This document shows, in pieces, positions 52,671-62,419 of a stretch of DNA of 64,000 nt. The DNA is from Tenacibaculum dicentrarchi (GTDB lineage: Bacteria > Bacteroidota > Bacteroidia > Flavobacteriales > Flavobacteriaceae), in assembly GCF_900239345.1 (NCBI RefSeq), contig NZ_OESZ01000047.1, positions 1 to 64,000 on the forward strand. Direction: 5' to 3'. The notes under the pieces are model-generated. The model saw only the letters and a list, made by a program, of their open reading frames with translations. It made no database searches and was not told the DNA's origin. The stretch's first letter is position 1; each line of letters begins with the position of its first letter. A program made the translations under genes and the position numbers.

Positions 52671-54101
52671 TTATTTTTTAGATAGAATTTCTTGCCCAAA
52701 TTGATGACACAATGCTAATGTTTCTTCTACATCATCAATGGTAGTTTTTGGGTTGATTAAACACATTCTTAAAACAACCTGCTTATTTAAAATAGTCGTT
52801 ACTAAGAATGCTTCTTTAGATTCCATTACCTTTTTAGAAATTTCATTATTTAATGCATCAATTTCTTTTTCTGATAAATTAGCTCCAATCGGATGGTATC
52901 TAAAATTAATAATCGCTAAGGTTGCTGGCGAAACAATTTCCCAATCCCTACTTTTACGCAACACTTTTTCAACTCTGTCTGCTAAATCAATATTATAAGT
53001 TACCGCTTTTTTGAACGTATCTAATCCGTATGTTTTTATCGACATATAAAATTTTAATGCTCTAAAACGACGGGTTAATTGAATTCCATAATCATAAAAA
53101 TTAATTTCAGATTCATTCCCCTCAATATCACGTAAATACTCTGGTTTTTCACTAAAAGTTCCGCTTAACCAAGATGCATCTTTTACCAATAAACAGCCTA
53201 TTTCATAAGGTTGATAAAACCATTTATGTGGGTCTACGGTTAAAGAATCAGCTCTTTCAATACCTCTTAATGCTTTTACGCCTTTTTCAGATAAAATAGC
53301 AGCGCCACCGTAGGCTCCATCAATATGAAACCATAAATTTTCAGCTTCACAAATATCAGCAATATCATCTAAAGGATCAACCGTTCCTGTGTTTGTTGTT
53401 CCTGCCGATGCAATAAAACAAAAAGGTTGTAACCCCTCTAAACGATCTTTAGCAATGGCATTTTTTAATTTATTAATGCTTATTCTAAATTCAATATCGG
53501 TAGGTAAAATACGAATTTGTTCTTTTTTAAAACCTAAAACTCGAATTGCTTTAATATTAGAAGAATGCGCTTGGTCAGACAGATAAATAACAGCTTTCGA
53601 AAAATCATCGCCACATTTTATACGTCGAGCCGTTGCTAATGCCGTTAAGTTTGCCATAGAACCACCGCTTGTAAAAATACCGCCACCTTTTTCAACAGGA
53701 AAATCGTACATTTTTAATAACCAGTTCATCGTTACAATTTCTAATTCTGCCGCAGCAGGAGAAACTACCCAACCTCCTGAAAAAATATTAAAACCAGTAG
53801 CCAAACTATCTGCCATGGTGCTAATAAAATTACTTGGTCCTGGCACAAATGAATAGGCTTTAGGATGCGAAATAACCGTACTATTCGGTATTACATTATC
53901 AATTACAAAATCTAGAACTTCTGTTGGATTCGTACCTTTTTCAGGAACTTCTTCTAAAAACAAATCGTCCATTTCTTGACGTGTTGCCGAGGTTACAGGT
54001 TTTTTATTCTCTAAAGTATCCCAATGTTCAGCAATTAGATCTACTATTTTATAACCATAAGATTTCATTTCTTCTAAGGATAAATCAAAATGGGCGCTCA
54101 T
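52671..54101 (-). CDS. PLP-dependent group II amino acid decarboxylase
   Basis: 476 aa, the aromatic-L-amino-acid/glutamate decarboxylase superfamily, cytoplasmic. NPTEVLDFVIDNVIPNSTVISHPKAYSFVPG (in pieces ~58-88) is the N-terminal helix and substrate loop. FTSGGSMANLTAL (143-155) binds PLP phosphate, and FHIDGAYGG has D261 contacting the pyridine N. The Schiff-base lysine is K293 in TVDPHKWFYQPYE. This subgroup acts on Tyr, Trp, Phe or DOPA-like substrates in other organisms; the substrate here is not decided. Monocistronic, divergent from the OstA-like gene. Confidence 0.9.
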   Translation of the reverse strand: MSAHFDLSLEEMKSYGYKIVDLIAEHWDTLENKKPVTSATRQEMDDLFLEEVPEKGTNPTEVLDFVIDNVIPNSTVISHPKAYSFVPGPSNFISTMADSLATGFNIFSGGWVVSPAAAELEIVTMNWLLKMYDFPVEKGGGIFTSGGSMANLTALATARRIKCGDDFSKAVIYLSDQAHSSNIKAIRVLGFKKEQIRILPTDIEFRISINKLKNAIAKDRLEGLQPFCFIASAGTTNTGTVDPLDDIADICEAENLWFHIDGAYGGAAILSEKGVKALRGIERADSLTVDPHKWFYQPYEIGCLLVKDASWLSGTFSEKPEYLRDIEGNESEINFYDYGIQLTRRFRALKFYMSIKTYGLDTFKKAVTYNIDLADRVEKVLRKSRDWEIVSPATLAIINFRYHPIGANLSEKEIDALNNEISKKVMESKEAFLVTTILNKQVVLRMCLINPKTTIDDVEETLALCHQFGQEILSKK

Positions 54102-54213
54102 AAATGTATCTTTTTTATTATTTCCGCAAAATTAACCTTTAAATAGAAGCTTGCTGAGTTTTTTTTTGAATAATTTTATTGATTTATTAAGAAATATAGC
54201 GCCTTCTTTTCAT

Positions 54214-54221
54214 TATTTTTG
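54214..54221 (+). promoter_or_regulatory. -7 box (TATTTTTG) of the OstA-like gene
   Basis: Perfect TAnnTTTG, 19 nt before the TTG start at 54241. A start at 54151 would lie upstream of it. Confidence 0.65.
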
Positions 54222-54240
54222 CTATCTAAAATCGTTTCAT

Positions 54241-55881
54241 TTGAAAAAGTTATTTCTTTTCAGTTTTTTAATTATATCAATAGCTAGTTTTTCTCAAGCA
54301 AAAAAAATCAAGATACTTTCTACACAGCTAAGTACCACCGATCAAGAAAAATATCCTGATGCCACCATTCTTATAGGTAATGTAAAAATGGCACACGAAG
54401 GAGCTACACTCGAATGTAAAAGAGCCTTACTTTATCAAAAAGAAAACATTTTTAAAGCCTTAGGAGAAGTTATTATTGAACAAGGCGATAGTATTATTCA
54501 ATACAGTGATTTTGTACTTTATAACGGAAACACTAAAAAAGCAACCTCTTGGGGAAATGTTGAAATTAACGATAAAGAAATGAAGCTAAGTACCGATACA
54601 CTTCATTTTGACAGAAAAAATCAACTTTTATATTATCCTAACCGAGGTACAATTCGCGACAAAAAAAACGTACTAAAAAGCATCCGAGGAACGTATTTTT
54701 TAAAAGAAAAAAAGTTTACCGCCAAATCAAAAGTTAGCGTTGTAAACCCTCAAAATAAGCTAGAATCTGACCATTTAGACTATTATACCAACTCAAATTT
54801 AGCCTATTTATACGGTGCAAGCACCATTACAAATTTAAAAGATAGTACCAAGGTATATTGTGAACGTGGTTTTTATAACACCAATACTGATGTGGCTTAT
54901 TTTGTGAAAAATGCCAAGCTATTTTTAAAAGAACGCACCATTTCTGCCGATAGTTTATACTATGATAAACGCCAAGGTTTTGCCTCGGCAACCAATAACA
55001 TCAAGGTAATTGACACAGTTCAAAAAATGGTAACCAAAGGTAATTATGCCGAATTATATGAAAAGAAAGATTCGCTTTTCATTATTGATAAAGCCGTGGC
55101 TATTAACGCTATTGATAAAGATTCAATGTATGTTGCTGGTGATAAAATTTTATTAACAGGTAAAACTAATAATAGAATTATTCGAATTTTTAACAATGTG
55201 AAAATTTTCAAATCAGACTTGCAAGGAAAATGTGATTCTATTCATACAAGCCAAGTTTCAGGGCTTACCAGAATGTTTAAAAATCCTATTTTATGGTCTG
55301 GAAAAAATCAAATTACAGGCGATAGTATTCAGTTAAAAAACAATACTGTTACCAATAAATTAGACTCTTTGAAAGTTTTAAAAAATGCTTTTATGATTCA
55401 AAAAGACTCGTTATCTGAAGATGATTTTAATCAGATAAAAGGACGAAATATTTACGGTAAATTTGAAAAAAGCAAGTTAAAAACCATGCTTGTAAAAGGA
55501 AATGCCGAATCGTTGTATTATAACAGAAACGAAAACACCAAAAAATTAGAAACCGTTACCAAAGAAATTGCCAGCGATATTGAATTTACCTTTGCTGAAA
55601 ATGAAATTATAGAAACGAAATATTTTAAATTATCCGAAGGAAAAACATTTCCTCCCTCTGAATTCCCATCCGAAGAAAAAAAATTCAGAGGCTTTATTTG
55701 GCGTAGCGATGAGCAACCTTTAAGCGTTGATGATCTTTTCAAAAAAGATAAAAAACCCTTGACTTCTATAAAAAAAATCATCAAAAATGATACCGCTGTA
55801 AAAAAGGTAAAAAAACAGTATTTAAAAGCACAATTCAAAAAAAGTGCGCCTAGAAAACAACTTTTAAGAAAAATTAAATAG
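54241..55881 (+). CDS. OstA/LptA-like LPS-transport protein
   Basis: 546 aa from the TTG at 54241: residues 1-19 (KKLFLFSFLIISIASFSQ after the start) form a clean signal peptide, and the -7 box lies just upstream. The longer frame from 54151 would bury this signal behind 30 residues. The mature chain is a repeat of short beta strands typical of the OstA jelly-roll, for example YPDATILIGNVKMAHEGATLE (in part), SWGNVEINDKEMKLSTDTL, LYYDKRQGFASATNNI and GRNIYGKFEKSKLKTMLVKGN. It probably forms the periplasmic LPS bridge, as LptA does in E. coli. It ends in a Lys-rich tail. The class III aminotransferase gene starts 10 bp after it. Confidence 0.88.
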   Translation: MKKLFLFSFLIISIASFSQAKKIKILSTQLSTTDQEKYPDATILIGNVKMAHEGATLECKRALLYQKENIFKALGEVIIEQGDSIIQYSDFVLYNGNTKKATSWGNVEINDKEMKLSTDTLHFDRKNQLLYYPNRGTIRDKKNVLKSIRGTYFLKEKKFTAKSKVSVVNPQNKLESDHLDYYTNSNLAYLYGASTITNLKDSTKVYCERGFYNTNTDVAYFVKNAKLFLKERTISADSLYYDKRQGFASATNNIKVIDTVQKMVTKGNYAELYEKKDSLFIIDKAVAINAIDKDSMYVAGDKILLTGKTNNRIIRIFNNVKIFKSDLQGKCDSIHTSQVSGLTRMFKNPILWSGKNQITGDSIQLKNNTVTNKLDSLKVLKNAFMIQKDSLSEDDFNQIKGRNIYGKFEKSKLKTMLVKGNAESLYYNRNENTKKLETVTKEIASDIEFTFAENEIIETKYFKLSEGKTFPPSEFPSEEKKFRGFIWRSDEQPLSVDDLFKKDKKPLTSIKKIIKNDTAVKKVKKQYLKAQFKKSAPRKQLLRKIK

Positions 55882-55891
55882 CCGTATAAAG

Positions 55892-57070
55892 ATGAAAAAC
55901 GATTTTTTAAAATACCAAGGACAAACAACACCACATCCTTTAGCTATTGAAATTTCTCACGCAAAAGGAAGCTATATTTACGATGAAAAAGGTAAAAAAA
56001 TGCTCGATTTCGTAGCTGGAGTTTCGGCAAATAGCCTCGGGCATAATCATCCTAAAGTTACCCAAGCTATTAAAAAACAGCTCGATTCTTATACCCATGT
56101 TATGGTTTATGGCGAGTTTATTCAGCAACCACAATTAGATTTATGCAAGGCTTTGGCAAAAACATTACCTGAAAATTTATCGTCGGTTTACTTGGTAAAT
56201 TCAGGAACAGAAGCAACCGAAGGCGCTTTGAAATTAGTAAAACGCTTTACAGCAAGGACTGAAATTATTGCCGCTAAAAACGGATATCACGGAAATACCC
56301 AAGGAGCAATGAGCGTTTGTGGAGCCGAAGCTCAAAATAGAGCCTTTCGCCCTTTAATTCCTGGTGTAAAGTTTATCGAATTTAATAATGAAATCGATTT
56401 AGATAAAATTACCACAAAAACGGCAGGCGTTATTTTAGAAACCATCCAAGGTGGAGCTGGTTTTATCGAACCTAAAAATGATTATTTATCAAAAGTAAAA
56501 AAACGCTGTGAAGAGGTTGGCGCTTTATTAATTTTAGATGAAATTCAAACAGGTGTTGGGCGTACGGGTAAATTCTGGGGATTTGAAAATTACAATGTTA
56601 TTCCTGATATTATTATTACAGGAAAAGGCTTAGGCGGCGGTATGCCAATTGGCGCTTTTATTGCATCTTTTGATGTAATGAATTGCTTAAAAGAAAACCC
56701 TAAATTAGGACATATTACTACTTTTGGTGGGCATCCTGTAATTGCCAGTGCTGCTTTGGCAACTGTTGACGAAATTACATCGTCAAATCTTATTAAAGAA
56801 TCCCTACGAAAAGAAGCGATTATTAGGGATAAATTTAAAAACCATAAAGCTATTAAAGAAATTCGAGGAAGAGGTTTAATGCTTGCTTTAATAGTAGAAT
56901 CACCTGAAATTGCCTCAAAAATAATTTTGAATTGCTTAGATAAAGGCCTGATTTTATTCTGGCTACTTTTTGAAGGAAGCGCTATAAGAATCACTCCTCC
57001 ATTAACTATTTCAGATGATGAAATTAAAGAAGGATGTGATTTAATTTTAAATGAACTTAATAATATTTAA
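55892..57070 (+). CDS. Class III aminotransferase
   Basis: 392 aa PLP enzyme, acetylornithine/ornithine/4-aminobutyrate aminotransferase superfamily. NSGTEATEGALK (~104, PLP phosphate), AAKNGYHGNTQG (~129) and ETIQGGAG (~180) are visible. So are LDEIQTGVGRTG (~218) and the Schiff-base Lys in ITGKGLGGGMPIG (~247). The exact amino donor is not readable from sequence; no arginine-pathway genes adjoin it. Distinct from rocD (17243-18484), which lies elsewhere in this window. Tightly follows the OstA-like gene. Confidence 0.88.
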   Translation: MKNDFLKYQGQTTPHPLAIEISHAKGSYIYDEKGKKMLDFVAGVSANSLGHNHPKVTQAIKKQLDSYTHVMVYGEFIQQPQLDLCKALAKTLPENLSSVYLVNSGTEATEGALKLVKRFTARTEIIAAKNGYHGNTQGAMSVCGAEAQNRAFRPLIPGVKFIEFNNEIDLDKITTKTAGVILETIQGGAGFIEPKNDYLSKVKKRCEEVGALLILDEIQTGVGRTGKFWGFENYNVIPDIIITGKGLGGGMPIGAFIASFDVMNCLKENPKLGHITTFGGHPVIASAALATVDEITSSNLIKESLRKEAIIRDKFKNHKAIKEIRGRGLMLALIVESPEIASKIILNCLDKGLILFWLLFEGSAIRITPPLTISDDEIKEGCDLILNELNNI

Positions 57071-57078
57071 GTTGAAAA

Positions 57079-57142
57079 AAATCGCAATTTCTTTTATTCT
57101 TCATAGGTTTCACTCTAAAAAAGATAAAAAAATTGCGATTTA
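57079..57142 (+). terminator. Long-loop inverted repeat after the aminotransferase gene
   Basis: AAAATCGCAATTT and AAATTGCGATTT arms around ~37 nt, just past the stop. May act as the terminator; the loop is longer than usual. Confidence 0.55.
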
Positions 57143-57150
57143 TAATTAAA

Positions 57151-57305
57151 AGCCTGTTTAAATTTCATCGCGTCGGTCAACCTGAATTTATTTCAGATTC
57201 GCATCCTGATTTTCCGTAGTTCTCCTGTTGATGTGATACTGAAATAAATTCAGTATGACGTTTATCTCTTTAAAAAAACACTTTCTTTAAAATTTAAACG
57301 ACTCT
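57151..57305. repeat. MITE-like composite repeat with GTTTAAATTT ends and family C core
   Basis: Left end AGCCTGTTTAAATTTC (57151-57166), right end AAATTTAAACGACTCT (to 57305). Inside, 57177-57260 is a full family C element with CTGAATTTATTTCAG / CTGAAATAAATTCAG arms. No transposase gene. Confidence 0.7.
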
Positions 57306-57325
57306 AATAATTTTAAATAGCTTAA

Positions 57326-58588
57326 TTAAACCAAAAATTCAAATAAATTAGGTTTATCATTTAAATATTCTCCATAGAAATTAAGCGCTTTCATTCTTGC
57401 AATTAAAGGCGCTAAATCTTCTTTTTTTACCAATTCAATTCCAACCACGGCTGGTGCATTTTCTTTACTCGATTTTTTAGAATATTCGAAAAAAGTAATG
57501 TCGTCATTTTTACCTAAAACATCCATTAAAAAATCTTTTAACGCACCTGCTCTTTGCGGAAATCGAATGATAAAATAATGTTTTAATTCACTATATAATA
57601 AGGCACGTTCTTTAATTTCGGCAGTTCTAGCAATATCGTTATTACTTCCGCTAACTACACAAACAACATTTTTACCTTTAATCTCTTCGGCAAAAAAATC
57701 TAAAGCTGTTATAGTTAACGCTCCTGCAGGTTCTACCACAATGGCTTCTCTGTTGTATAAATCTAAAATTGTTTGACATACTTTTCCTTCAGGAACGGTA
57801 ATCATATCGTGTAAATTTTCTTTACAAATATCGAAGGTTAAATTCCCTACTTGTTGTACTGCCGCACCATCGATAAATTTATCAATTTTAGCTAATTTTA
57901 TATTTTTATTTGCCTCAATCGAAGTTTTCATAGACGCTGCTCCTGCTGGTTCTACGCCGATAATTTTGGTTGTTGGTGACAATAATTTAAAAATACTCGA
58001 CACCCCAGATGCCAAGCCTCCACCGCCTACGGGAACAAATACGTAATCAATAATTTCTTTAGATTGCTCGATAATTTCTAAACCAACGGTTGCCTGTCCT
58101 TCAATAATTTTTTGATCATCAAAAGGATGCACAAATGTTTTTTCTAAAGTATCGCAAATATTTTTTGCATATTTATAAGCATCATCAAACGTATCGCCCG
58201 ATAATTGAATATCAACATAATCGCCACCAAACATTTTTACCTGCGCTACTTTTTGCTTTGGCGTAGGTGCTGGCATTACAATTGTACCGTGAATTTGAAG
58301 TTTTTTACACGCAAAAGCAACTCCCTGCGCATGGTTTCCAGCACTTGCACAAACAATTCCGTTTGCTCGTTGTACTTGTGTTACCGAGTTCATTTTATTA
58401 TAAGCGCCTCTAATTTTGTACGATCTTACCTGTTGTAAATCTTCTCTTTTTAAGAAAATATTTGCGTTATATTTTTCAGAATAAATATAATTATTTAATA
58501 GCGGAGTTTCTATAGCCACACCTTTTAGTGTAGCTACAGCCTCCCTTACCGCTTTTATTGTTGGTGAATATATGGTTTGTGTTTGCAT
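57326..58588 (-). CDS. ilvA: Threonine dehydratase, biosynthetic
   Basis: 420 aa. PLP-dependent deamination of threonine to 2-oxobutyrate, first step to isoleucine. Schiff-base K58 in RSYKIRGAYNKM, SAGNHAQGVAFA (~83), GGGGLASGVSSIF (~188, PLP phosphate) and VSGSNNDI (~311). Residues ~330-420 are a single ACT-like regulatory domain (YFIIRFPQRAGALKDFL), so the protein is shorter than E. coli IlvA, which has two. Last gene of the ilv operon, 4 bp after ilvC. Confidence 0.93.
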   Translation of the reverse strand: MQTQTIYSPTIKAVREAVATLKGVAIETPLLNNYIYSEKYNANIFLKREDLQQVRSYKIRGAYNKMNSVTQVQRANGIVCASAGNHAQGVAFACKKLQIHGTIVMPAPTPKQKVAQVKMFGGDYVDIQLSGDTFDDAYKYAKNICDTLEKTFVHPFDDQKIIEGQATVGLEIIEQSKEIIDYVFVPVGGGGLASGVSSIFKLLSPTTKIIGVEPAGAASMKTSIEANKNIKLAKIDKFIDGAAVQQVGNLTFDICKENLHDMITVPEGKVCQTILDLYNREAIVVEPAGALTITALDFFAEEIKGKNVVCVVSGSNNDIARTAEIKERALLYSELKHYFIIRFPQRAGALKDFLMDVLGKNDDITFFEYSKKSSKENAPAVVGIELVKKEDLAPLIARMKALNFYGEYLNDKPNLFEFLV

Positions 58589-58592
58589 ATTT

Positions 58593-60110
58593 TTAATGAA
58601 AAACTACGGCTTCTTTTTCTTGTTCTTGAGTTATTGTTTTCATTGCCGTCATTGATGCTCTTAGTGTTTTACCAATTGCTTCAATCGGATGATTTTTAAT
58701 TTCCGTATTTACAGCGATTAACGCTAAATTATCGACTTCGTTCGAATTTGTCGCTGAATTTTTAAACGCTTTACCGATAAGATTGGTATCAACAGTTTTC
58801 ATAAAATCAACTAATAATGGTTTTGCGGCGTGGTCAAATAAATAACAGCCATATTCAGCAGTATCAGAAATAATACGGTTCATTTCGTATAATTTTTTTC
58901 TAGCAACCGTGTTTGCAATTAAAGGCAATTCGTGTAACGATTCGTAATATGCCGATTCTGCTTTAATTCCTGACGCTACCATGTTGTCGTAAGCTAACTC
59001 TACTCCTGCTCTTACAAAGGCAACCATTAAAGTTCCGTGGTCAAAAAATTCTTGATCGCTAATTTCTGCAGATGTAGCTGCTGTTTTTTCAAAAGATGTT
59101 TTACCTGTTTCGGCTCTCCAAGACAATAAATTTACGTCGTCATTTGCCCAGTCTTCCATCATTGTTTTAGAAAAATGTCCCGACATAATATCGTCCATAT
59201 GCTTTACAAACAACGGTGTCATAATTGTTTTTAACTCTTCTGAAATTTCAAAAGCTTTAATTTTTGCAGGGTTTGATAAACGATCCATCATGTTGGTAAT
59301 TCCTCCATGTTTTAGAGCTTCGGTAATCACCTCCCAACCGTATTGAATTAATTTAGATGCGTAACTAGGCTCAATTCCTTTTTCAATCATGCTATCAAAA
59401 GATAAAATTGAAGCCGTTTGTAAAACACCACATAAAATAGTTTGTTCGCCCATTAAATCTGACTTTACCTCAGCCACAAATGACGATTCTAAAACTCCTG
59501 CTTTGTGTCCTCCTGTTGCCACTGCGTATGCTTTTGCTTGAGCCCAGCCTTTATTTTCAGGGTCATTTTCTGGGTGAACTGCAATTAAAGTTGGCACACC
59601 GAAACCTCTTTTATATTCCTCTCTTACTTCTGTTCCAGGGCATTTTGGAGCCACCATAATTACAGTTAAATCTTCACGGATTTGCATTCCTTCTTCCACA
59701 ATATTAAAACCATGCGAATACGATAAAGTAGCACCTTTTTTCATTAAAGGCATTACCGTATTTACAACTCTTGTGTGCTGTTTATCTGGCGTTAAATTTA
59801 AGACTAAATCGGCAGTAGGAATTAAGGCTTCAAAAGTATCAACATTAAAATTATTTTCAGAAGCATTTTTAAAAGAGGCTCTTTTTTCTTGAATTGCTGC
59901 GCTACGTAACGCGTAAGAAACATCTAAACCTGAATCTCTCATGTTTAAACCTTGATTTAAACCTTGTGCTCCACAACCGATAATAACTACTTTTTTTCCT
60001 TCTAATGCTTTTACACCTTCAGAAAATTCTGAAGCTTCCATAAATCTGCATTTTGCTAATTGTTCTAATTTGCCTGCTAACGATAATGTATTGAAATAAT
60101 TTGTTGCCAT
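58593..60110 (-). CDS. ilvC: Ketol-acid reductoisomerase, class II
   Basis: 505 aa. NADPH- and Mg-dependent conversion of acetolactate and acetohydroxybutyrate. [20 protein letters not shown] (48-67) is the Rossmann loop, and [13 protein letters not shown] carries the basic phosphate-binding residues for [20 protein letters not shown] (~151), [15 protein letters not shown] (~214) and the duplicated C-terminal knotted domain make it the long E. coli-like class II form. In the ilv operon, 31 bp after ilvN. Confidence 0.96.
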   Translation of the reverse strand: MATNYFNTLSLAGKLEQLAKCRFMEASEFSEGVKALEGKKVVIIGCGAQGLNQGLNMRDSGLDVSYALRSAAIQEKRASFKNASENNFNVDTFEALIPTADLVLNLTPDKQHTRVVNTVMPLMKKGATLSYSHGFNIVEEGMQIREDLTVIMVAPKCPGTEVREEYKRGFGVPTLIAVHPENDPENKGWAQAKAYAVATGGHKAGVLESSFVAEVKSDLMGEQTILCGVLQTASILSFDSMIEKGIEPSYASKLIQYGWEVITEALKHGGITNMMDRLSNPAKIKAFEISEELKTIMTPLFVKHMDDIMSGHFSKTMMEDWANDDVNLLSWRAETGKTSFEKTAATSAEISDQEFFDHGTLMVAFVRAGVELAYDNMVASGIKAESAYYESLHELPLIANTVARKKLYEMNRIISDTAEYGCYLFDHAAKPLLVDFMKTVDTNLIGKAFKNSATNSNEVDNLALIAVNTEIKNHPIEAIGKTLRASMTAMKTITQEQEKEAVVFH

Positions 60111-60141
60111 TTTTATAGTATTTTTTTAATATTTTATCTAA

Positions 60142-60663
60142 TTAGTTCACTGATAATAAGTTTGAAATCCTCATTTCATCTTTGGTAATTGCAATACGCC
60201 CTGAACGCACAAACTGCATAATTCCATGTTTATCTAAAGTATGATATAAGGCTTCAATTTCTTCTTTTGTTCCTGATTTTTCAAGCACAAAAAAATCTTT
60301 ATTGATATTGATAACTCTCGATTTACTACTGTTTATAATTGTTTGAATTTCATCATTTTCAAGCAACGACTTTGAACTTAATTTAAACAAACAAGATTCT
60401 TGATAAATCGTATTTTCATCGGTATGATAATACGATTTAATCACCTCAACTTGTTTTTCAATTTGCCTGATGATTTTTTTAATTTGTTCTTCGGATACTT
60501 TTACAAGCAATGTAATTCTTGAAACGCTTTTTATTTCTGATTTAGAAATATTCATGCTTTCAATATTGATATTTCGTCTTAAAAAGATTCCTGAAATTCT
60601 ATTCAACAATCCTACATTATTTTCTGTATAAACAGAAACGGTATATGTTTGTTTATTTTCCAT
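60142..60663 (-). CDS. ilvN: Acetolactate synthase small (regulatory) subunit
   Basis: 173 aa, two-domain form. An ACT domain at 5-78 (YTVSVYTENNVGLLNRISGIF, valine-sensing region) is followed by the second domain with FFVLEKSGTKEEI and MQFVRSGRIAI. Regulatory partner of the TPP subunit, 11 bp after ilvB. Two-domain length suggests a valine-regulated enzyme, which is inference from the family. Confidence 0.93.
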   Translation of the reverse strand: MENKQTYTVSVYTENNVGLLNRISGIFLRRNINIESMNISKSEIKSVSRITLLVKVSEEQIKKIIRQIEKQVEVIKSYYHTDENTIYQESCLFKLSSKSLLENDEIQTIINSSKSRVININKDFFVLEKSGTKEEIEALYHTLDKHGIMQFVRSGRIAITKDEMRISNLLSVN

Positions 60664-60674
60664 GTTTTCTATAA

Positions 60675-62408
60675 TTACGATAATCTTATATCTGAAACTG
60701 ATGCTCCTGTTTCTATCATCGGAAACACATTATTTTCTTTTTCTACGCAAACCTCTAAAAAGTAAGCATCTTTTGATGCCATCATTTCTTTAACACTACT
60801 TGCTAAATCTTCTCTTTTGGTAACTCTTTTCGCATCAATGCTATATCCTTTTGCGATTGCCACAAAATCAGGATTTGTCATTTCTGTTGATGCATATCTT
60901 TTATCAAAAAATAGTTGTTGCCATTGGCGAACCATTCCTAAAAATTCGTTGTTAAGTACAACAATTTTCACCGCTGTTTTATTTTGTAAGATAGTTCCTA
61001 ATTCTTGAATGGTCATTTGAAAACCACCATCACCAGCAATCATTACAACTTCTCTTTCTGGCGCTCCCATTTTCGCCCCAATTGCGGCAGGCAATGCAAA
61101 TCCCATGGTTCCTAATCCACCAGAGGTAATATTACTTTTTGTTTTGTTAAATTTGGCATAACGACAGGTGAACATCTGGTGTTGCCCAACATCAGAAACA
61201 ATAATGGCATCACCTCCAGAAGCGATATTTATTTCCTTTAAAACCTCCGCCATAGTTAAACCATCTTTTGATGGAAATAAATCTTCTTTTTTTACTTTAT
61301 CATATTCAATGGCTTCTAATTTTGTAAATTCTTCCAGCCATTTATCATGCTTATTTTGGTTGATTAACGGTAAAATTTCGGCTAAACTTTCTTTAACATC
61401 GCCTAAAACAGGCACATCAGCTTTTACATTTTTATCGATTTCGGCTGGGTCTATTTCAAAATGAATAACCTTTGCTTGTTTTGCATATCTATTTAAATCG
61501 CCAGTAACACGGTCATCAAAACGCATTCCTACGGCAATTAAAACATCGCATTCATTGGTTAATTTATTGGGTGCATAATTTCCGTGCATTCCAACCATTC
61601 CAACATTTAACGGGTGTTCTGTTGGCAATGCCGATAACCCTAAAATTGTCCAAGCCGATGGAATATTTGCTTTTTCAATAAAATCTTTAAATTCTTGTTC
61701 TGCTTGTCCTAAAATAACGCCTTGTCCGAAAACAATTAATGGTTTTTTAGCCGAATTTATTAATTTAGCTGCCTCTTGAACTTGCGTTATTTCAACCGCT
61801 GGTTTTGCTTTATAACTACGTACAGAAGTACATTTTTTATATTCAAAATCGAAGGTTTCAAACTGAGCATCTTTAGTAATATCAATTAAAACAGGTCCTG
61901 GTCGTCCTGATTTTGCGATGTAAAAAGCCTTTGCAAAAACTTCAGGAATTTCAGAAGCTTTTGTAATTTGATAATTCCACTTGGTTACAGGCGTTGAAAT
62001 ACCAACAATATCAGTTTCCTGAAAAGCATCAGACCCTAATAAATGTGATGCTACTTGCCCTGTTACGCAAACCATTGGCGTAGAATCTATTTGTGCATCA
62101 GCAATTCCTGTAATTAAATTGGTAGCTCCAGGTCCTGAAGTTGCTAGTGCTACTCCTACTTTTCCTGTTGCTCTTGCAAAACCTTGCGCAGCGTGTGTTG
62201 CTCCTTGTTCATGTCGAGTTAAAACATGATTTATTTTGTCTTCATATTTATACAGTTCATCATAAACAGGCATAATTGCACCGCCAGGATACCCGTAAAT
62301 TAAATCTGCTCCTTCTTCAAGTAAGCATTTTACAACGGCTTCTGCTCCTGAAATATGTACTTTTTCTGTTGATACTGTTTTAGGCTGTGTTTGTGTTTTT
62401 GTATTCAT
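60675..62408 (-). CDS. ilvB: Acetolactate synthase large (catalytic) subunit
   Basis: 577 aa from the ATG at 62408 (MNTKTQTQPK), 11 bp after ilvD. The open frame reaches 62441, but that version would overlap the ilvD stop and add an odd Cys-rich lead. YGYPGGAIMPVYDELYKY (~38) and TRHEQGATHAAQGFARATG (~64) carry the activating Glu; TSGPGATNLITGIADAQIDSTPMV is in the first domain. The TPP/Mg motif is GDGGFQMTIQELGTI (~445) with NNEFLGMVRQWQ (~471). Catalyses the shared first step of Val/Leu and Ile synthesis. Confidence 0.96.
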   Translation of the reverse strand: MNTKTQTQPKTVSTEKVHISGAEAVVKCLLEEGADLIYGYPGGAIMPVYDELYKYEDKINHVLTRHEQGATHAAQGFARATGKVGVALATSGPGATNLITGIADAQIDSTPMVCVTGQVASHLLGSDAFQETDIVGISTPVTKWNYQITKASEIPEVFAKAFYIAKSGRPGPVLIDITKDAQFETFDFEYKKCTSVRSYKAKPAVEITQVQEAAKLINSAKKPLIVFGQGVILGQAEQEFKDFIEKANIPSAWTILGLSALPTEHPLNVGMVGMHGNYAPNKLTNECDVLIAVGMRFDDRVTGDLNRYAKQAKVIHFEIDPAEIDKNVKADVPVLGDVKESLAEILPLINQNKHDKWLEEFTKLEAIEYDKVKKEDLFPSKDGLTMAEVLKEINIASGGDAIIVSDVGQHQMFTCRYAKFNKTKSNITSGGLGTMGFALPAAIGAKMGAPEREVVMIAGDGGFQMTIQELGTILQNKTAVKIVVLNNEFLGMVRQWQQLFFDKRYASTEMTNPDFVAIAKGYSIDAKRVTKREDLASSVKEMMASKDAYFLEVCVEKENNVFPMIETGASVSDIRLS

Positions 62409-62419
62409 AATTTCAGGGA

